A stretch of DNA of 64,000 nt from the IMG/VR virus record IMGVR_UViG_3300046170_000446, positions 1 to 64,000 of that record; one strand, given 5' to 3'. The position numbers and the translations under genes were made by a program. Below, piece after piece: positions 50,359 through 58,261 of the stretch (the first letter of the stretch is position 1; every line of letters begins with the position of its first letter). This stretch comes from a virus. The notes beneath the pieces were generated by a model, which worked only from the letters and a program-made list of their open reading frames with translations, was not told where the DNA came from and did not search any database.

Positions 50359-50639
50359 CGGACACCTCTAGGTCTTGGGAAACCTGGATAGGTTTGACCT
50401 AAAAGCCTTTTAATCTCAAACCATTCATTTTTTGTCATAACGTGCTCTTCACATTCAAAGTTTTTCATCTGAGGTAAAGACTTTGTGAGGTCGAAGTAAT
50501 CTCTCTCTCGCCCGATAAAATGATAGCCTGCTTCGCTGGGACACATCACGACAGTAATCTCCTGTGTGTAGTAAAAGTATGCTATTAAAGCAGAGACGGA
50601 GAGGATTAACACGACTCCTAAAAGGTTATCTAAGTCCAT
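50355..50639 (-). CDS. Small single-pass membrane protein, paralogue
   Basis: 94 aa. N-terminal transmembrane helix LLGVVLILSVSALIAYFYY, then VVMCPSEAGYHFIGRERDYF and CEEHVMTKNEWFEIKRLLGQ, matching the C...FxG-x-E...C...MTK-x-x-W pattern of the gene at 50080, and a Pro/Arg-rich end. Its stop overlaps the ATG of that gene by 4 bp. The pair is probably an old duplication. Confidence 0.68.
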   Translation of the reverse strand: MDLDNLLGVVLILSVSALIAYFYYTQEITVVMCPSEAGYHFIGRERDYFDLTKSLPQMKNFECEEHVMTKNEWFEIKRLLGQTYPGFPRPRGVR

Positions 50640-50675
50640 TTTCTTTTTTCTTTATGCGTATGTGTGTGCAAAGGA

Positions 50676-50748
50676 TGGGCAGTCAGGGATTTGAACCCTG
50701 GATCGCTCGTTTATGAGACGAGAGCCTTAACCGCTTGGCTAACTGCCC
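50676..50748 (-). tRNA. tRNA with CAT anticodon (Met or lysidine-Ile)
   Basis: Read on the minus strand: acceptor GGGCAGT pairs with ACTGCCC, D arm GCC/GGC, anticodon stem CTCGT/ACGAG with loop CTCATAA, T arm CAGGG/CCCTG with TTCAAAT. Discriminator A; CCA is not encoded. Elongator Met and Ile2 cannot be separated by eye. Confidence 0.93.
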
Positions 50749-50978
50749 ATAACTGATTTCTCTACACTAGAAGTCTCTAAGAGAGTGTCTACTTTTTCAA
50801 TTTCTTCAGAGCTGAAGTATTTAGTCGAGCGCATGACGGCTTCTGTGGTCAACTCTAAAAGCCCGTACTTTGTCTTCAAATACTGACCTCCGACAATCAC
50901 GCACTCAGTACCTTTAGGTAAGACTACGTACTCTACGCTACCTTTCTTCCTCAGCGCCACTGCTTCCTTCACCCACAT
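50739..50978 (-). CDS. Small unknown protein overlapping tRNA 5' end
   Basis: 79 aa, MWVKEAVALRKKGSVEYVVL then TECVIVGGQYLKTKYGLLEL and a helical end. Beta-rich start looks like a small barrel. The TAG stop is formed within the first bases of the tRNA on the same strand, so the mRNA and tRNA overlap by 10 bp. It overlaps the upstream gene by 41 bp. No family recognised. Confidence 0.6.
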   Translation of the reverse strand: MWVKEAVALRKKGSVEYVVLPKGTECVIVGGQYLKTKYGLLELTTEAVMRSTKYFSSEEIEKVDTLLETSSVEKSVMGS

Positions 50979-51342
50979 CTTCTACCTCCTCCAAAAACAC
51001 ATCTAAATCTTCACGAGATACGTAAATAGGATAACCCGCTCCTAGAGAGCCCTCGATATTGTAATAGTAATACTCAAGAGCTTCTTCATACGCGGTGTCT
51101 TCAGACTCCCCGTAAGTAGGGTCACTTAGCCAAGACTTAGCGAGTATATCTATTATCCTATCCTTATCGTAGACAGCTACCCTGTACCCATTAACGTGAG
51201 ACATTCCTACTAGGGCGCTGTCGTACATTTTTCTTGGTAAAAAAACAACATTATCGCCGTCGTAATCTAATAGCTCAGGGGTGGGGCGCGCGCTCTGAGA
51301 CTCAGGGGCATTCATCTTCTTTATGACCTCAAGACACCACAT
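50938..51342 (-). CDS. Small acidic unknown protein
   Basis: 134 aa. AAAGGA 8 bases before ATG. Acidic and Tyr-rich: ELLDYDGDNVVFLPRKMYDS, YEEALEYYYYNIEGSLGAGY, YVSREDLDVFLEEVEDVGEG. Lies between two tRNA genes on the same strand, with 41 bp overlap into the next gene. No recognised function; acidic DNA-mimic type proteins are possible but not shown. Confidence 0.65.
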   Translation of the reverse strand: MWCLEVIKKMNAPESQSARPTPELLDYDGDNVVFLPRKMYDSALVGMSHVNGYRVAVYDKDRIIDILAKSWLSDPTYGESEDTAYEEALEYYYYNIEGSLGAGYPIYVSREDLDVFLEEVEDVGEGSSGAEEER

Positions 51343-51365
51343 AGTGCTTATCCTTTGCGTAAGAA

Positions 51366-51437
51366 TGGGTCGTCAGGGACTCGAACCCTGAACCAATGGA
51401 TTAAAAGTCCACTGCTCTACCATTGAGCTAACAACCC
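51366..51437 (-). tRNA. tRNA-Lys (TTT)
   Basis: Minus strand: acceptor GGGTTGT with ACGACCC (one G-T pair), D arm AGCTC/GAGC, anticodon loop CTTTTAA, T arm CAGGG/CCCTG with TTCGAGT, discriminator A. It reads AAA and AAG codons. CCA is not encoded. Confidence 0.94.
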
Positions 51438-51482
51438 AAAAGGGCTTTCAGTTAATGCCCTGAAGTGTATCCTGTCAAGACG

Positions 51483-51569
51483 TTACTTTAAAACGTGATA
51501 AAGTATCGTGCTTACGGTCAAGATGTAAAAAAACACGGAGATGTTAGGCAGTATCTGTTCAGCAGGCAT
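51483..51569 (-). CDS. Possible 28-aa membrane peptide
   Basis: ATG 51569 to TAA 51483: MPAEQILPNISVFFYILTVS followed by TILYHVLK. Almost all one hydrophobic helix. The start lies 4 bp behind the TGA of the gene at 51573; ribosome site weak (GAGAG close, AGGA farther). Small hydrophobic peptides are common in phage accessory regions but may be chance. Confidence 0.35.
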   Translation of the reverse strand: MPAEQILPNISVFFYILTVSTILYHVLK

Positions 51570-51572
51570 CTC

Positions 51573-51830
51573 TCAATAGTCCTCAAAGCCCTTAGCTTGA
51601 AGATTAGACACCTTCACGTCTTGAGAAGAAGCGACCTCTGAAAACACCTCTTCGGCGCTCTCCCTTGACTTACACGACAAAGACATTCCGAAAAGAAATT
51701 CTTCACCGTTACCGTAAACATCAATGAAGCAGGTGTTATTGGGAGTTGTTGTTAAAGTAACCGCTACCTCTGTACACCTCTCACCCCACGCAACGTCCGT
51801 AGTAGGAGCGGTCTGCTTCTTAACTATCAT
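51573..51830 (-). CDS. Small unknown protein
   Basis: 85 aa. AGGAG 6 bases before ATG. Beta-rich first half (EVAVTLTTTPNNTCFIDVYG), GMSLSCKSRESAEEVFSEVA helix, ends AKGFEDY. Two or three Cys. It overlaps the start of the gene at 51969 tail by 11 bp. No family recognised. Confidence 0.65.
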   Translation of the reverse strand: MIVKKQTAPTTDVAWGERCTEVAVTLTTTPNNTCFIDVYGNGEEFLFGMSLSCKSRESAEEVFSEVASSQDVKVSNLQAKGFEDY

Positions 51831-51969
51831 TTGATCTCCTAATTTTCTTTACTACTCGCTCTAAGATTATAACAAGCCTTGAAGACACTCGATGTATTTG
51901 AACACCTAACAATACAAACCCTGCACTGGATAACATAGCAAAGAGCGCGTCGAGGTCTACACCGTCCAC
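51820..51969 (-). CDS. 49-aa protein with hydrophobic helix, GTG start
   Basis: GTG 51969 with AAGGAG 9 bases upstream: VDGVDLDALFAMLSSAGFVL then LGVQIHRVSSRLVIILERVV and a basic tail. The frame also reads through the tRNA-Arg gene to 52104, but that part is the tRNA sequence translated and can be discounted. One transmembrane or amphipathic helix. Confidence 0.55.
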   Translation of the reverse strand: MDGVDLDALFAMLSSAGFVLLGVQIHRVSSRLVIILERVVKKIRRSNDS

Positions 51970-51986
51970 TTTTAGGGCTCCTTTTA

Positions 51987-52058
51987 CGCGCCTGGCAGGG
52001 GTCGAACCTGCGACCAATGGCTTAGAAGGCCACTGCTCTTCCACTGAGCTACAAACGC
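51987..52058 (-). tRNA. tRNA-Arg (TCT)
   Basis: Minus strand: acceptor GCGTTTG with CAGGCGC (two G-T pairs), D arm AGCTC/GAGC, anticodon loop CTTCTAA, T arm GCAGG/CCTGC with TTCGACC, discriminator G. It reads AGA, a codon often used in these genes and rare in many hosts. CCA is not encoded. Confidence 0.93.
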
Positions 52059-52141
52059 CTAGAGTTAGATTAAAGCACCGCCTTAAGCCATGCTCCGTAA
52101 ACATCTATACCACCCCGACCAAGACCGTCAACCCTAATCGC

Positions 52142-53380
52142 TTAAATCTTACGCACCCTGCCTCTCTTGTCTACAAGGTAAGGCTGATCCTTCAAATAAA
52201 TCATATCTAGCGTTACGTCTAAGAAACGATAACCTTGAGTGAAACGATTGTAGGGGAAGCGCCCTCTTACTCGCCCTTTCCTGTAAGGGAAGCCTTTAAC
52301 CACTCTAAAACAAGCCGTAACAGCCTCTCCCTCAAGTGGAAGCCCATCCTCTTCACTTACTTTGAGGAACGTGCGAGAAACAACAGGACGGCGACCACTC
52401 TTAGTAATCTTAGGCTTGCCTAAATTGAAGAACCTCAAGCTACCTGGGATCTCTTTAAACGATCCAAAGAGAGTTGGGTTCTTTATCTCAAGACCTTTAT
52501 GCTTAAGTGAATAGGTGCTCAGACGGCTTGGGAAACAGAACAGCTTAGAGGGGAGAGCTTTCCGCTGTCTCTTCATATCGCTTAGAAGAGCTTTGTGCTC
52601 TCGACTCTTCCTAAAAGTCTTCCTTTGTAGAGGAGTCATAGGCTTGGTAAGGAACTGTTTTCTGCTCACAGCATCTAGTTTACGGAAGTCACGTAAGCCT
52701 TTAAAGAAACACCTAGCCTTCTCGTAAGAGTAATATCTTGAAGAGAGGTAGGTGGTGTGGGATGCGCAAGAGGGTAGGTATTTGAGAAAATTAAGATCAG
52801 AAGAATACCTCGACTCCTTAAAGACCTGAGCCGACTCAGGGATCGTGAGCTTTATAATACCGCTCTCTTGGTTAATCTCTACTTGTGCGTGCTCAATCCT
52901 GTCGGAGATTAAGGTAGGGAATACGATCTCCCAACGAGCTATCGTAGGTACAGAACGGCTTAAAACCCTCTGTCTAATATCTTTAAAGCTCCCTGCCCGT
53001 AAAAGTGGGGTAGACTCTCCCTCGTATAAGATAGGGACTATTCCGCTTAAGACTTGGAAGTACCTCTCTGCCGTTAAATCTTTAGGCTCTGAGGGTATTT
53101 CTTCCCTGTAGGGCTCTAAGCGCCTCCCGTCTTCGTAAGTGGTAGCCTCTAACCTAACAAATAGATAAACGGAGATCGCCACCCGATTAAGATTACTTGA
53201 TACCTTAATCTTGTATTTGACTGTAAAGAGGCGCTCTTCAAAGTAATCCTCGGAAGGTGATTTCTCAGTGATTGAAGGCGGGAGGCTTGGGACATGGATG
53301 CGTAAAACCTCAGCAGAAGCGGTGAGTGTTATTACAGACGCCAGCGCCGTTGTAAGGACTAATCTACAATATGGGGACAA
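52142..53380 (-). CDS. Secreted protein with signal peptide, unknown
   Basis: 412 aa. TTG start with AGGAGG upstream. Signal peptide LVLTTALASVITLTASAEV. Mature N-terminal half is beta-rich (ERLFTVKYKIKVSSNLNRVA, ARWEIVFPTLISDRIEHAQV), the C-terminal half Arg/Lys-rich with PLQRKTFRKSREHKALLSDM and many Phe/Tyr, and with a Cys pair (LPSCASH, ARCFFKG). An exported protein this long is rare in phages outside lysis and exclusion functions. I do not recognise the family. Confidence 0.7.
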   Translation of the reverse strand: MSPYCRLVLTTALASVITLTASAEVLRIHVPSLPPSITEKSPSEDYFEERLFTVKYKIKVSSNLNRVAISVYLFVRLEATTYEDGRRLEPYREEIPSEPKDLTAERYFQVLSGIVPILYEGESTPLLRAGSFKDIRQRVLSRSVPTIARWEIVFPTLISDRIEHAQVEINQESGIIKLTIPESAQVFKESRYSSDLNFLKYLPSCASHTTYLSSRYYSYEKARCFFKGLRDFRKLDAVSRKQFLTKPMTPLQRKTFRKSREHKALLSDMKRQRKALPSKLFCFPSRLSTYSLKHKGLEIKNPTLFGSFKEIPGSLRFFNLGKPKITKSGRRPVVSRTFLKVSEEDGLPLEGEAVTACFRVVKGFPYRKGRVRGRFPYNRFTQGYRFLDVTLDMIYLKDQPYLVDKRGRVRKI

Positions 53381-53418
53381 AAGATCCCTCCTTTAAGAAA
53401 AATGAAAAGAGCCAGATT

Positions 53419-53707
53419 TCACTCAAAAGAAGACACGGCTTGAGCTTGCCCGCCTTTCGTGAGCATCAGGCTTTTGATTTTGCATCTGACCTGCTCAGAC
53501 CTTAAATCACAGAGGTGGGCGGAAAAGAAAACAATAAAACCCAAACCTGAGAGCACGCCTGCTCCGCGTATACTGCCCACCGAAGCAGAAAAAAAGCACA
53601 CCTGAGAGGATTAGCCAGCCCATAGTCTTCAAGGCTAAGCTAGCTCGATCTGCCTTAATCTTCTCTAACATTAGTAGTCTCAAGTTTTCCACGTATTCGG
53701 AGCTCAT
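53419..53707 (-). CDS. Small two-helix membrane protein, possibly frameshifted
   Basis: Frame 0 from ATG 53707: MSSEYVENLRLLMLEKIKAD then a transmembrane helix TMGWLILSGVLFFCFGG and an Arg/Phe tail to TGA/TAA at 53507. The +1 frame, entered in the run of seven T before CTGC (about 53594-53604), gives a second hydrophobic helix GAGVLSGLGFIVFFSAHLCD and a polar C-terminus to 53419. The joined product would be a two-helix protein like many holin-like or envelope proteins. The shift site again precedes TG. Evidence is weaker than for the four enzymes. Confidence 0.5.
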
Positions 53708-53774
53708 CTATCTTTACCTTAATCCTTAAGCGCGTTAGGTTGTCTTAACCTGTAAATATCCGAGGCGACAGAGC

Positions 53775-54752
53775 ATGGTCAATATGATTGAGAAGTCTAA
53801 CCTTAAAACTTTTTTTTTGAGACTCGTAAAAAGTAAAGGAGGCTTCGTGTGTCACCACGCGCACCTAGACAAAGCCTACTTGGTGACGCCCTATAACCTC
53901 AAACTGTCTCAAAACAGCCTGCAAGAAAAGTGGAATATCTACAGAGAGCTCAAATTTCGCTATACCGAAAACTCTCTTGTAAGCAGGATGGAGATGGGTA
54001 TCGCCTCTCTTAAAGAGCAGGGAGTCACCAAATGCAGAACCTTCATTGACGCAGACCCTATCGTCGGGCTCACACCAATGAAAGTAGCTCAAAAATTGAA
54101 GGAAAAACACGCTAAAGAAGGTTTTGACCTCCAACTCGCCGTACAGCCTTTGGAAGGTGTCGTACAGCCTGAAGCGCGGAGAATATTTACAGAGGCTTGC
54201 GAGATAGCCGATGTGGTAGGTGGACTCCCCGATAGAGACGAGTCTCCCTCTTTACACATGGACATCATTTTATCCATAGCTAAAGAAATGTCGAAACCCG
54301 TAGACGTACACGTAGGGCAAAACAACATTCCGTCAGAGAAGGAGTCCGAGATGGTGGCGGATAAAGTCTCTGAGTATGGTTTAGAAGGTGAGGTTAATCT
54401 CGTCCACGCTATTTCTTTAGCCTGCCAGCAGAAGAGTGATCGGGAGCGCGTGATCTCTAAGATTAGAGACGCGGGTATAGGTGTCATAGTGTGTCCGAGC
54501 GCCGCTTTAAGCATGAAGCAACAGAGCGACCTGACCGCGCCCATCCACAACTCTATAGCTCCCGTGATGGAGTTAATCGAAGGGGGAGTAGACGTAATGT
54601 TAGGAGTGGATAACATCGCTGACTTATTCATGCCTCTAGTCGATGGTGACTTGTGGTTTGAGAGCCGTATCTTAATGGAGGCTATTCGATGTTATGATTT
54701 GGAGCTCATCTCAAATATTGTGTCTAATCCGCGAGGCTTCTCAACTACGTAG
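53775..54752 (+). CDS. Cytosine-deaminase-like amidohydrolase
   Basis: 325 aa. Metal and active-site motifs of the CodA branch of the amidohydrolase superfamily are present: CHHAHLDKAYL (His 28 and 30), DADP, VDVHVGQNN with His near 179, LVHAISLACQQ with His, VCPSAALSM, and GVDNIADLFMPLVDGDLW with the metal Asp. It lacks the N- and C-terminal beta-sandwich of many hydrolases, so it is short. Candidate reactions are deamination of cytosine or a related ring amine; substrate is not readable. A nucleobase-salvage or base-modification role would fit a phage with its own RNR. ATG 53775 or 53784. Confidence 0.8.
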   Translation: MVNMIEKSNLKTFFLRLVKSKGGFVCHHAHLDKAYLVTPYNLKLSQNSLQEKWNIYRELKFRYTENSLVSRMEMGIASLKEQGVTKCRTFIDADPIVGLTPMKVAQKLKEKHAKEGFDLQLAVQPLEGVVQPEARRIFTEACEIADVVGGLPDRDESPSLHMDIILSIAKEMSKPVDVHVGQNNIPSEKESEMVADKVSEYGLEGEVNLVHAISLACQQKSDRERVISKIRDAGIGVIVCPSAALSMKQQSDLTAPIHNSIAPVMELIEGGVDVMLGVDNIADLFMPLVDGDLWFESRILMEAIRCYDLELISNIVSNPRGFSTT

Positions 54753-54832
54753 CTCACGTCGAAAAAACGATCAGGTTTTCTCCCTCTATCCTCTAGTTGA
54801 AAATACGAGTGAAGGCTGGAGAGGGTAGGGAC

Positions 54833-55234
54833 ATGAGCATAACTGACTATATCAACTTCTTATACAGAGGATTTATCCACTGCTGTCAAAGAAAAAGCTC
54901 TCTTCATGAGAGCTTTAAGATTATGTGGCTTTTCTTAGACTGTTGGTTTACAGGCCACCTTGAAGACTTCGTAGACGTGTGCTCTGAGAACCTTGTTTTC
55001 GGCTTAAAAGACATCAGACCGTTACCCAAAGTCGATGACCTTCAGGACTTTGCCATAATTCTATGTTGGAACAGATCTTGTACTCTTTGGTTTTGTCCGA
55101 ATACAAGATTAACCACTGTTAAAGAGGGATCAGAGGCGCTAATCCGCCATTGGGAATGGAAGATCGCGAGCGGTGACTTAGAGGTGGTCGAGATAGACCC
55201 TCTTATTGTTCAGGATATCCTTAACCCTGAATAA
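54833..55234 (+). CDS. Unknown Cys-rich helical protein
   Basis: 133 aa from ATG 54833, with GGAGAGGG just upstream. MSITDYINFLYRGFIHCCQR, then WLFLDCWFTGHLEDFVDVCS and FAIILCWNRSCTLWFC: seven or more Cys, many aromatic residues. The leader shows CCCTCT/AGAGGG complementarity that includes the ribosome site. Its end overlaps the convergent minus gene by 14 bp. No family recognised. Confidence 0.65.
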   Translation: MSITDYINFLYRGFIHCCQRKSSLHESFKIMWLFLDCWFTGHLEDFVDVCSENLVFGLKDIRPLPKVDDLQDFAIILCWNRSCTLWFCPNTRLTTVKEGSEALIRHWEWKIASGDLEVVEIDPLIVQDILNPE

Positions 55235-55463
55235 CCCAATCAGGCTTCTCGCGCTCTCCGAGCTTGACTCCTCGACCCCAAGCGTAACCTTCTTTGAAGG
55301 CAACCGCTTTGTCGCTCAAGTCGCTTTCTTCGTACTTATCTTGCTCACTCAAGGTGTAGCCCCAAATGTAGCCTTGCTGGAAAGCGAGAGGGTCTTTAGA
55401 GGGTAGCTCTCCCATGTTCATGCGGAGTATCTGAGGTGTATTTGACGTTTTCATCATTGGCAT
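55221..55463 (-). CDS. Small acidic unknown protein
   Basis: 80 aa, MPMMKTSNTPQILRMNMGEL then two similar segments, AFQQGYIWGYTLSEQDKYEE and AFKEGYAWGRGVKLGEREKP, an internal repeat of AF-x-x-GY-(I/A)-WG. GGGAG upstream. It is the last gene of the RecA-RuvC-SSB-like minus operon. Function unknown. Confidence 0.68.
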   Translation of the reverse strand: MPMMKTSNTPQILRMNMGELPSKDPLAFQQGYIWGYTLSEQDKYEESDLSDKAVAFKEGYAWGRGVKLGEREKPDWVIQG

Positions 55464-55483
55464 GGCGAGTGCTCCCGTTAGTC

Positions 55484-56662
55484 TTAGTCATCCTCTAATC
55501 CGTCGAGAATAGACGGATCAGCGCCCTCGTCGGGTTCGACCTCTCCGTCTCCAAACTGTTGAGTAAGTAACGGAGAGATGTGACTAAACAAAGTGTCGCT
55601 CAAACCTTTCTCATCAATCGCAGAGCGGAAAGCCGCGTAACCACAGCATTTGATCTCCTCCCCATCAGGAGTCACCCACGTATACCACGCGCCTTTCTTG
55701 CTGATAACATTATAGTTAGTGCCTACCTCGATGATAGAGCGCACGTCATCAATCCCGCTCCCATGCGAAAGCCAATACTTCATCTCATGGAACACGGATG
55801 AGCTGACTTTACACTTATCGAGCTTCGCAATGACATTAGTAGCTGTTACTTGCTCCTCAGCCTTACCTAAAAGAGGGTTGAACATCTTCGCCCGCTCTTT
55901 ACCTGCGACACGTAAGCCCATACGGACACAAGAATAATACTGCCAAGCCTTACCTCCCTGCACTTCCGTAGTCGGCCCCATACCCATACCACCAATCTTA
56001 GAACGGAGTTGAGAGATCGCGATGACCGCTGTACCGCTCTTTGTGATAAGGCGCTTGAAGCGAGGGAGGAAGTTAGACCACTTTGAAGCGAGCAAGCCGA
56101 TGCGACCCTGCTGACCAATTTCTTCGTCTTTGGCACGAAACCATTGCTCAGGCACACCCGCGCCTACAGAGTCGATAACAATAAGACTTACACCAGCTTT
56201 CGCATAAGCCCACATCAGGCGGAAACCCTCTTCAAGGGTATCAGGTTGATCAAGGATGAAATGGTTCTCGTCTGCGATAGGGATACCGATAGCCGCCGCA
56301 TAAGAAGGATCAACCTCGTTCTCAAAGTCGATATAAGCGCAAGCCTCTCCCATGCGGATTACAGAAGCGCAGGCTTCAAGTGCCGCTGTAGTCTTACCTG
56401 CGCCTGGATTGCCGTAAACATTAGAGATACGACCGCGAGGCCAACCTGGACATGGAGGCACACCAAACTGATTAGGACGACCGCCGATGAGGTAGTCTAA
56501 TATTACGCTCCCTGTAGGGATATGGGGCGCTGGCTCTCTTAAAAGATCGTCGTTGAGAGGTACTTTAGAGTCCTCGTAGTTCTTACCCAACGACTTTTTG
56601 AGCCCTTCGCGAGCTTTTTGGATGGGAGAGATAGGCTTACTTTCTGTCTTCTTTTTTGGCAT
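55484..56662 (-). CDS. RecA/UvsX-type recombinase
   Basis: 392 aa. IPTGSVILDYLIGG then GRISNVYGNPGAGKTTAALE (Walker A), the catalytic-Glu region YIDFENEVDP, Walker B SLIVIDSVGAG, VIAISQLRSKIGG (L1/Q sensor and loop 2 start), and a C-terminal acidic tail. It forms filaments on single-stranded DNA and pairs strands for repair and for recombination-dependent replication, with SbcCD-type nuclease, RuvC and SSB-like partners nearby. Start codon overlaps the RuvC stop by 1 bp. Confidence 0.95.
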   Translation of the reverse strand: MPKKKTESKPISPIQKAREGLKKSLGKNYEDSKVPLNDDLLREPAPHIPTGSVILDYLIGGRPNQFGVPPCPGWPRGRISNVYGNPGAGKTTAALEACASVIRMGEACAYIDFENEVDPSYAAAIGIPIADENHFILDQPDTLEEGFRLMWAYAKAGVSLIVIDSVGAGVPEQWFRAKDEEIGQQGRIGLLASKWSNFLPRFKRLITKSGTAVIAISQLRSKIGGMGMGPTTEVQGGKAWQYYSCVRMGLRVAGKERAKMFNPLLGKAEEQVTATNVIAKLDKCKVSSSVFHEMKYWLSHGSGIDDVRSIIEVGTNYNVISKKGAWYTWVTPDGEEIKCCGYAAFRSAIDEKGLSDTLFSHISPLLTQQFGDGEVEPDEGADPSILDGLEDD

Positions 56663-57315
56663 TACACATCGCCTTCATCATTAGACCAAAGGAAGAAACG
56701 ATCCTCTTCTCTGTGGATCAGACCGCTCTTGACTGTTTGACCTGCTCTCTTACCGCGAGAGAAGGTGTGTTCTCTACAGAACATTTTTTTCTCGACCTCA
56801 CTGAGATCGTCTGCTGTTAATACACTATCTAGATGTAAAAAGAACCGCCCCGCTGAACGAGCGACCAAGTAGGCATCTGCTTCATTGTGGTTCCAGCGAG
56901 CTTTTGTGTTGGTATCTTTCTTCGCTGTATCCACCATATCAGCCTTCAACATCTTCCATCCTTTCGGTCTACCCAAGGACTCTCTCGCTAGAGCTTTGAC
57001 TTGCGGGGGGGTGAAGAAAACAACATCGGCCTTAGACTCATACAGTGCCTCACACGAATAGAGAAAGAGCCCATACATACCCTCAGACCACAGGGCGTTA
57101 AAGATCGGGTACTCGATACCAACCCGATCAACATTGTGCTCTGTAATCAGCGAAATGAGGCGTTGTCGCATCTCCATATAACGCGTAACGAAGAGTTGCT
57201 TCTTCTTTGTTTGCCACCTCCCTCTAGCGACACACCTACCAGCTTCCTTAGCTTCCGTATCGTGTACCGCCCAACCGAAGTTGGTTAAGGAGGGGTCTAA
57301 TCCTAACACTCTCAT
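56662..57315 (-). CDS. RuvC-like Holliday junction resolvase
   Basis: 217 aa from ATG 57315 (AAAGG upstream). MRVLGLDPSLTNFGWAV has the first Asp (D7), VGIEYPIFN the Glu, and ARWNHNEADAYLVARSA the final acidic pair, in RNase H fold order. FFTPPQVKALARESLGRPKG is typical of the RuvC family. The C-terminus is extended by about 45 residues with an FSRGKRAG basic region. It resolves recombination junctions before packaging. Confidence 0.9.
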   Translation of the reverse strand: MRVLGLDPSLTNFGWAVHDTEAKEAGRCVARGRWQTKKKQLFVTRYMEMRQRLISLITEHNVDRVGIEYPIFNALWSEGMYGLFLYSCEALYESKADVVFFTPPQVKALARESLGRPKGWKMLKADMVDTAKKDTNTKARWNHNEADAYLVARSAGRFFLHLDSVLTADDLSEVEKKMFCREHTFSRGKRAGQTVKSGLIHREEDRFFLWSNDEGDV

Positions 57316-57338
57316 AAAAACCTTTCTTACATACGAAG

Positions 57339-57373
57339 AAGGGGGATGAGCCCATCGTGAGCCCACCCCCCTT
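57339..57373. terminator. GC-rich hairpin between SSB-like and RuvC genes
   Basis: AAGGGGG (57339-57345) pairs with CCCCCTT (57367-57373), with further partial pairing inside and the near-repeat GAGCCCA in both arms. On the minus strand no T run follows, so it may attenuate rather than end transcription between the SSB-like gene and RuvC. Confidence 0.5.
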
Positions 57374-57415
57374 TTAATCTAAAACCTTAGTGCCTGCTCT
57401 TAATCTTAAAGACTA

Positions 57416-58135
57416 TCAGTCATCGTCTAAGATGTCTCCGAGCATATCATCAATCTCGCCTGAAGAAGCGCCGACGCTACCAGTAGGATTAGCGACCTCA
57501 AGACCGAGCTTCTCCTTGAACTGATCAAGCGTATAGTCATTAGCGAGAGTGTTGTTGATGTTCTCAACGACGTTCTGAGCCTTCGTGATCACGTCCTTAG
57601 CGATTGAGCTGTCCTTGCTCAAGAGCGTAGCGAAAAGATTATCGCGAGTGATCGAAAAGTCCATCTTCTGAAACTGCGTGTCGGTACAAGCGATGGTGAG
57701 ATCATGCTCAGAGAGAGGCCACTCTTGGTGCTTGCGAAGGATTGACTTTACCTTGTCCTCGGAGAAGACCCAAGGCATGACCTTGTACTCACCGTTAGCG
57801 AGCGCAGTCTTGTCAGGGCGACCGTCCTTGAGAGGCCAAGAGACGATCACAGTGCCGATTGCGAGACGAGCCTTCTTCACCTTAGGATCAACTTGCTGTG
57901 CAACACGGAGAAACTCAGGCCCCTTGTCGAGCACATAACCAGCGCCCTGCACATACATACGGTGGCAAGAAGCGAACTGAGGAGAATTCTCCATGAGAGG
58001 AGTACCGTCTTCGATGCCCTTCCACCAAAGGAAAGAAACGCGGTACTCCTTGCCCTCCTCGCCTTTAAAGCGATCTGACTTGTAAGAGCTAGGCACTGAG
58101 CCTGGGTTGTCGAGTGTGAATGTCGAGAATGACAT
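57416..58135 (-). CDS. Single-strand DNA-binding-like protein with acidic tail
   Basis: 239 aa. CGGAGG 8 bases before ATG. Beta-rich N-terminal two thirds with YRVSFLWWKGIEDGTPL, LAIGTVIVSWPLKDGR and YKVMPWVFSEDKV, a helix DYTLDQFKEKLGLEV, a flexible linker and the acidic end IDDMLGDILDDD. An OB-type core with an acidic tip and location between recombinase and helicase genes fit a phage SSB (gp32-like role). No single motif proves it. A longer leader with CACGTC/GACGTG and GTGTATAT (58224-58248) precedes it. Confidence 0.62.
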   Translation of the reverse strand: MSFSTFTLDNPGSVPSSYKSDRFKGEEGKEYRVSFLWWKGIEDGTPLMENSPQFASCHRMYVQGAGYVLDKGPEFLRVAQQVDPKVKKARLAIGTVIVSWPLKDGRPDKTALANGEYKVMPWVFSEDKVKSILRKHQEWPLSEHDLTIACTDTQFQKMDFSITRDNLFATLLSKDSSIAKDVITKAQNVVENINNTLANDYTLDQFKEKLGLEVANPTGSVGASSGEIDDMLGDILDDD

Positions 58136-58261
58136 AATGTAAACCTCCGAAAGGGGGGTGTGTGGTTAATGAGTGGGTTTTTAGGCTTGGGTCGAAAGTG
58201 ACAAAAGAAAGAAACTAGCCTCCCACGTCTCATATACACTTTGACGTGAGAATGTTGACCA

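Noticed and set aside
51970-52104. N-terminal extension of the small gene at 51820
   Set aside because: The extension translates the tRNA-Arg gene; GTG 51969 has a proper ribosome site.
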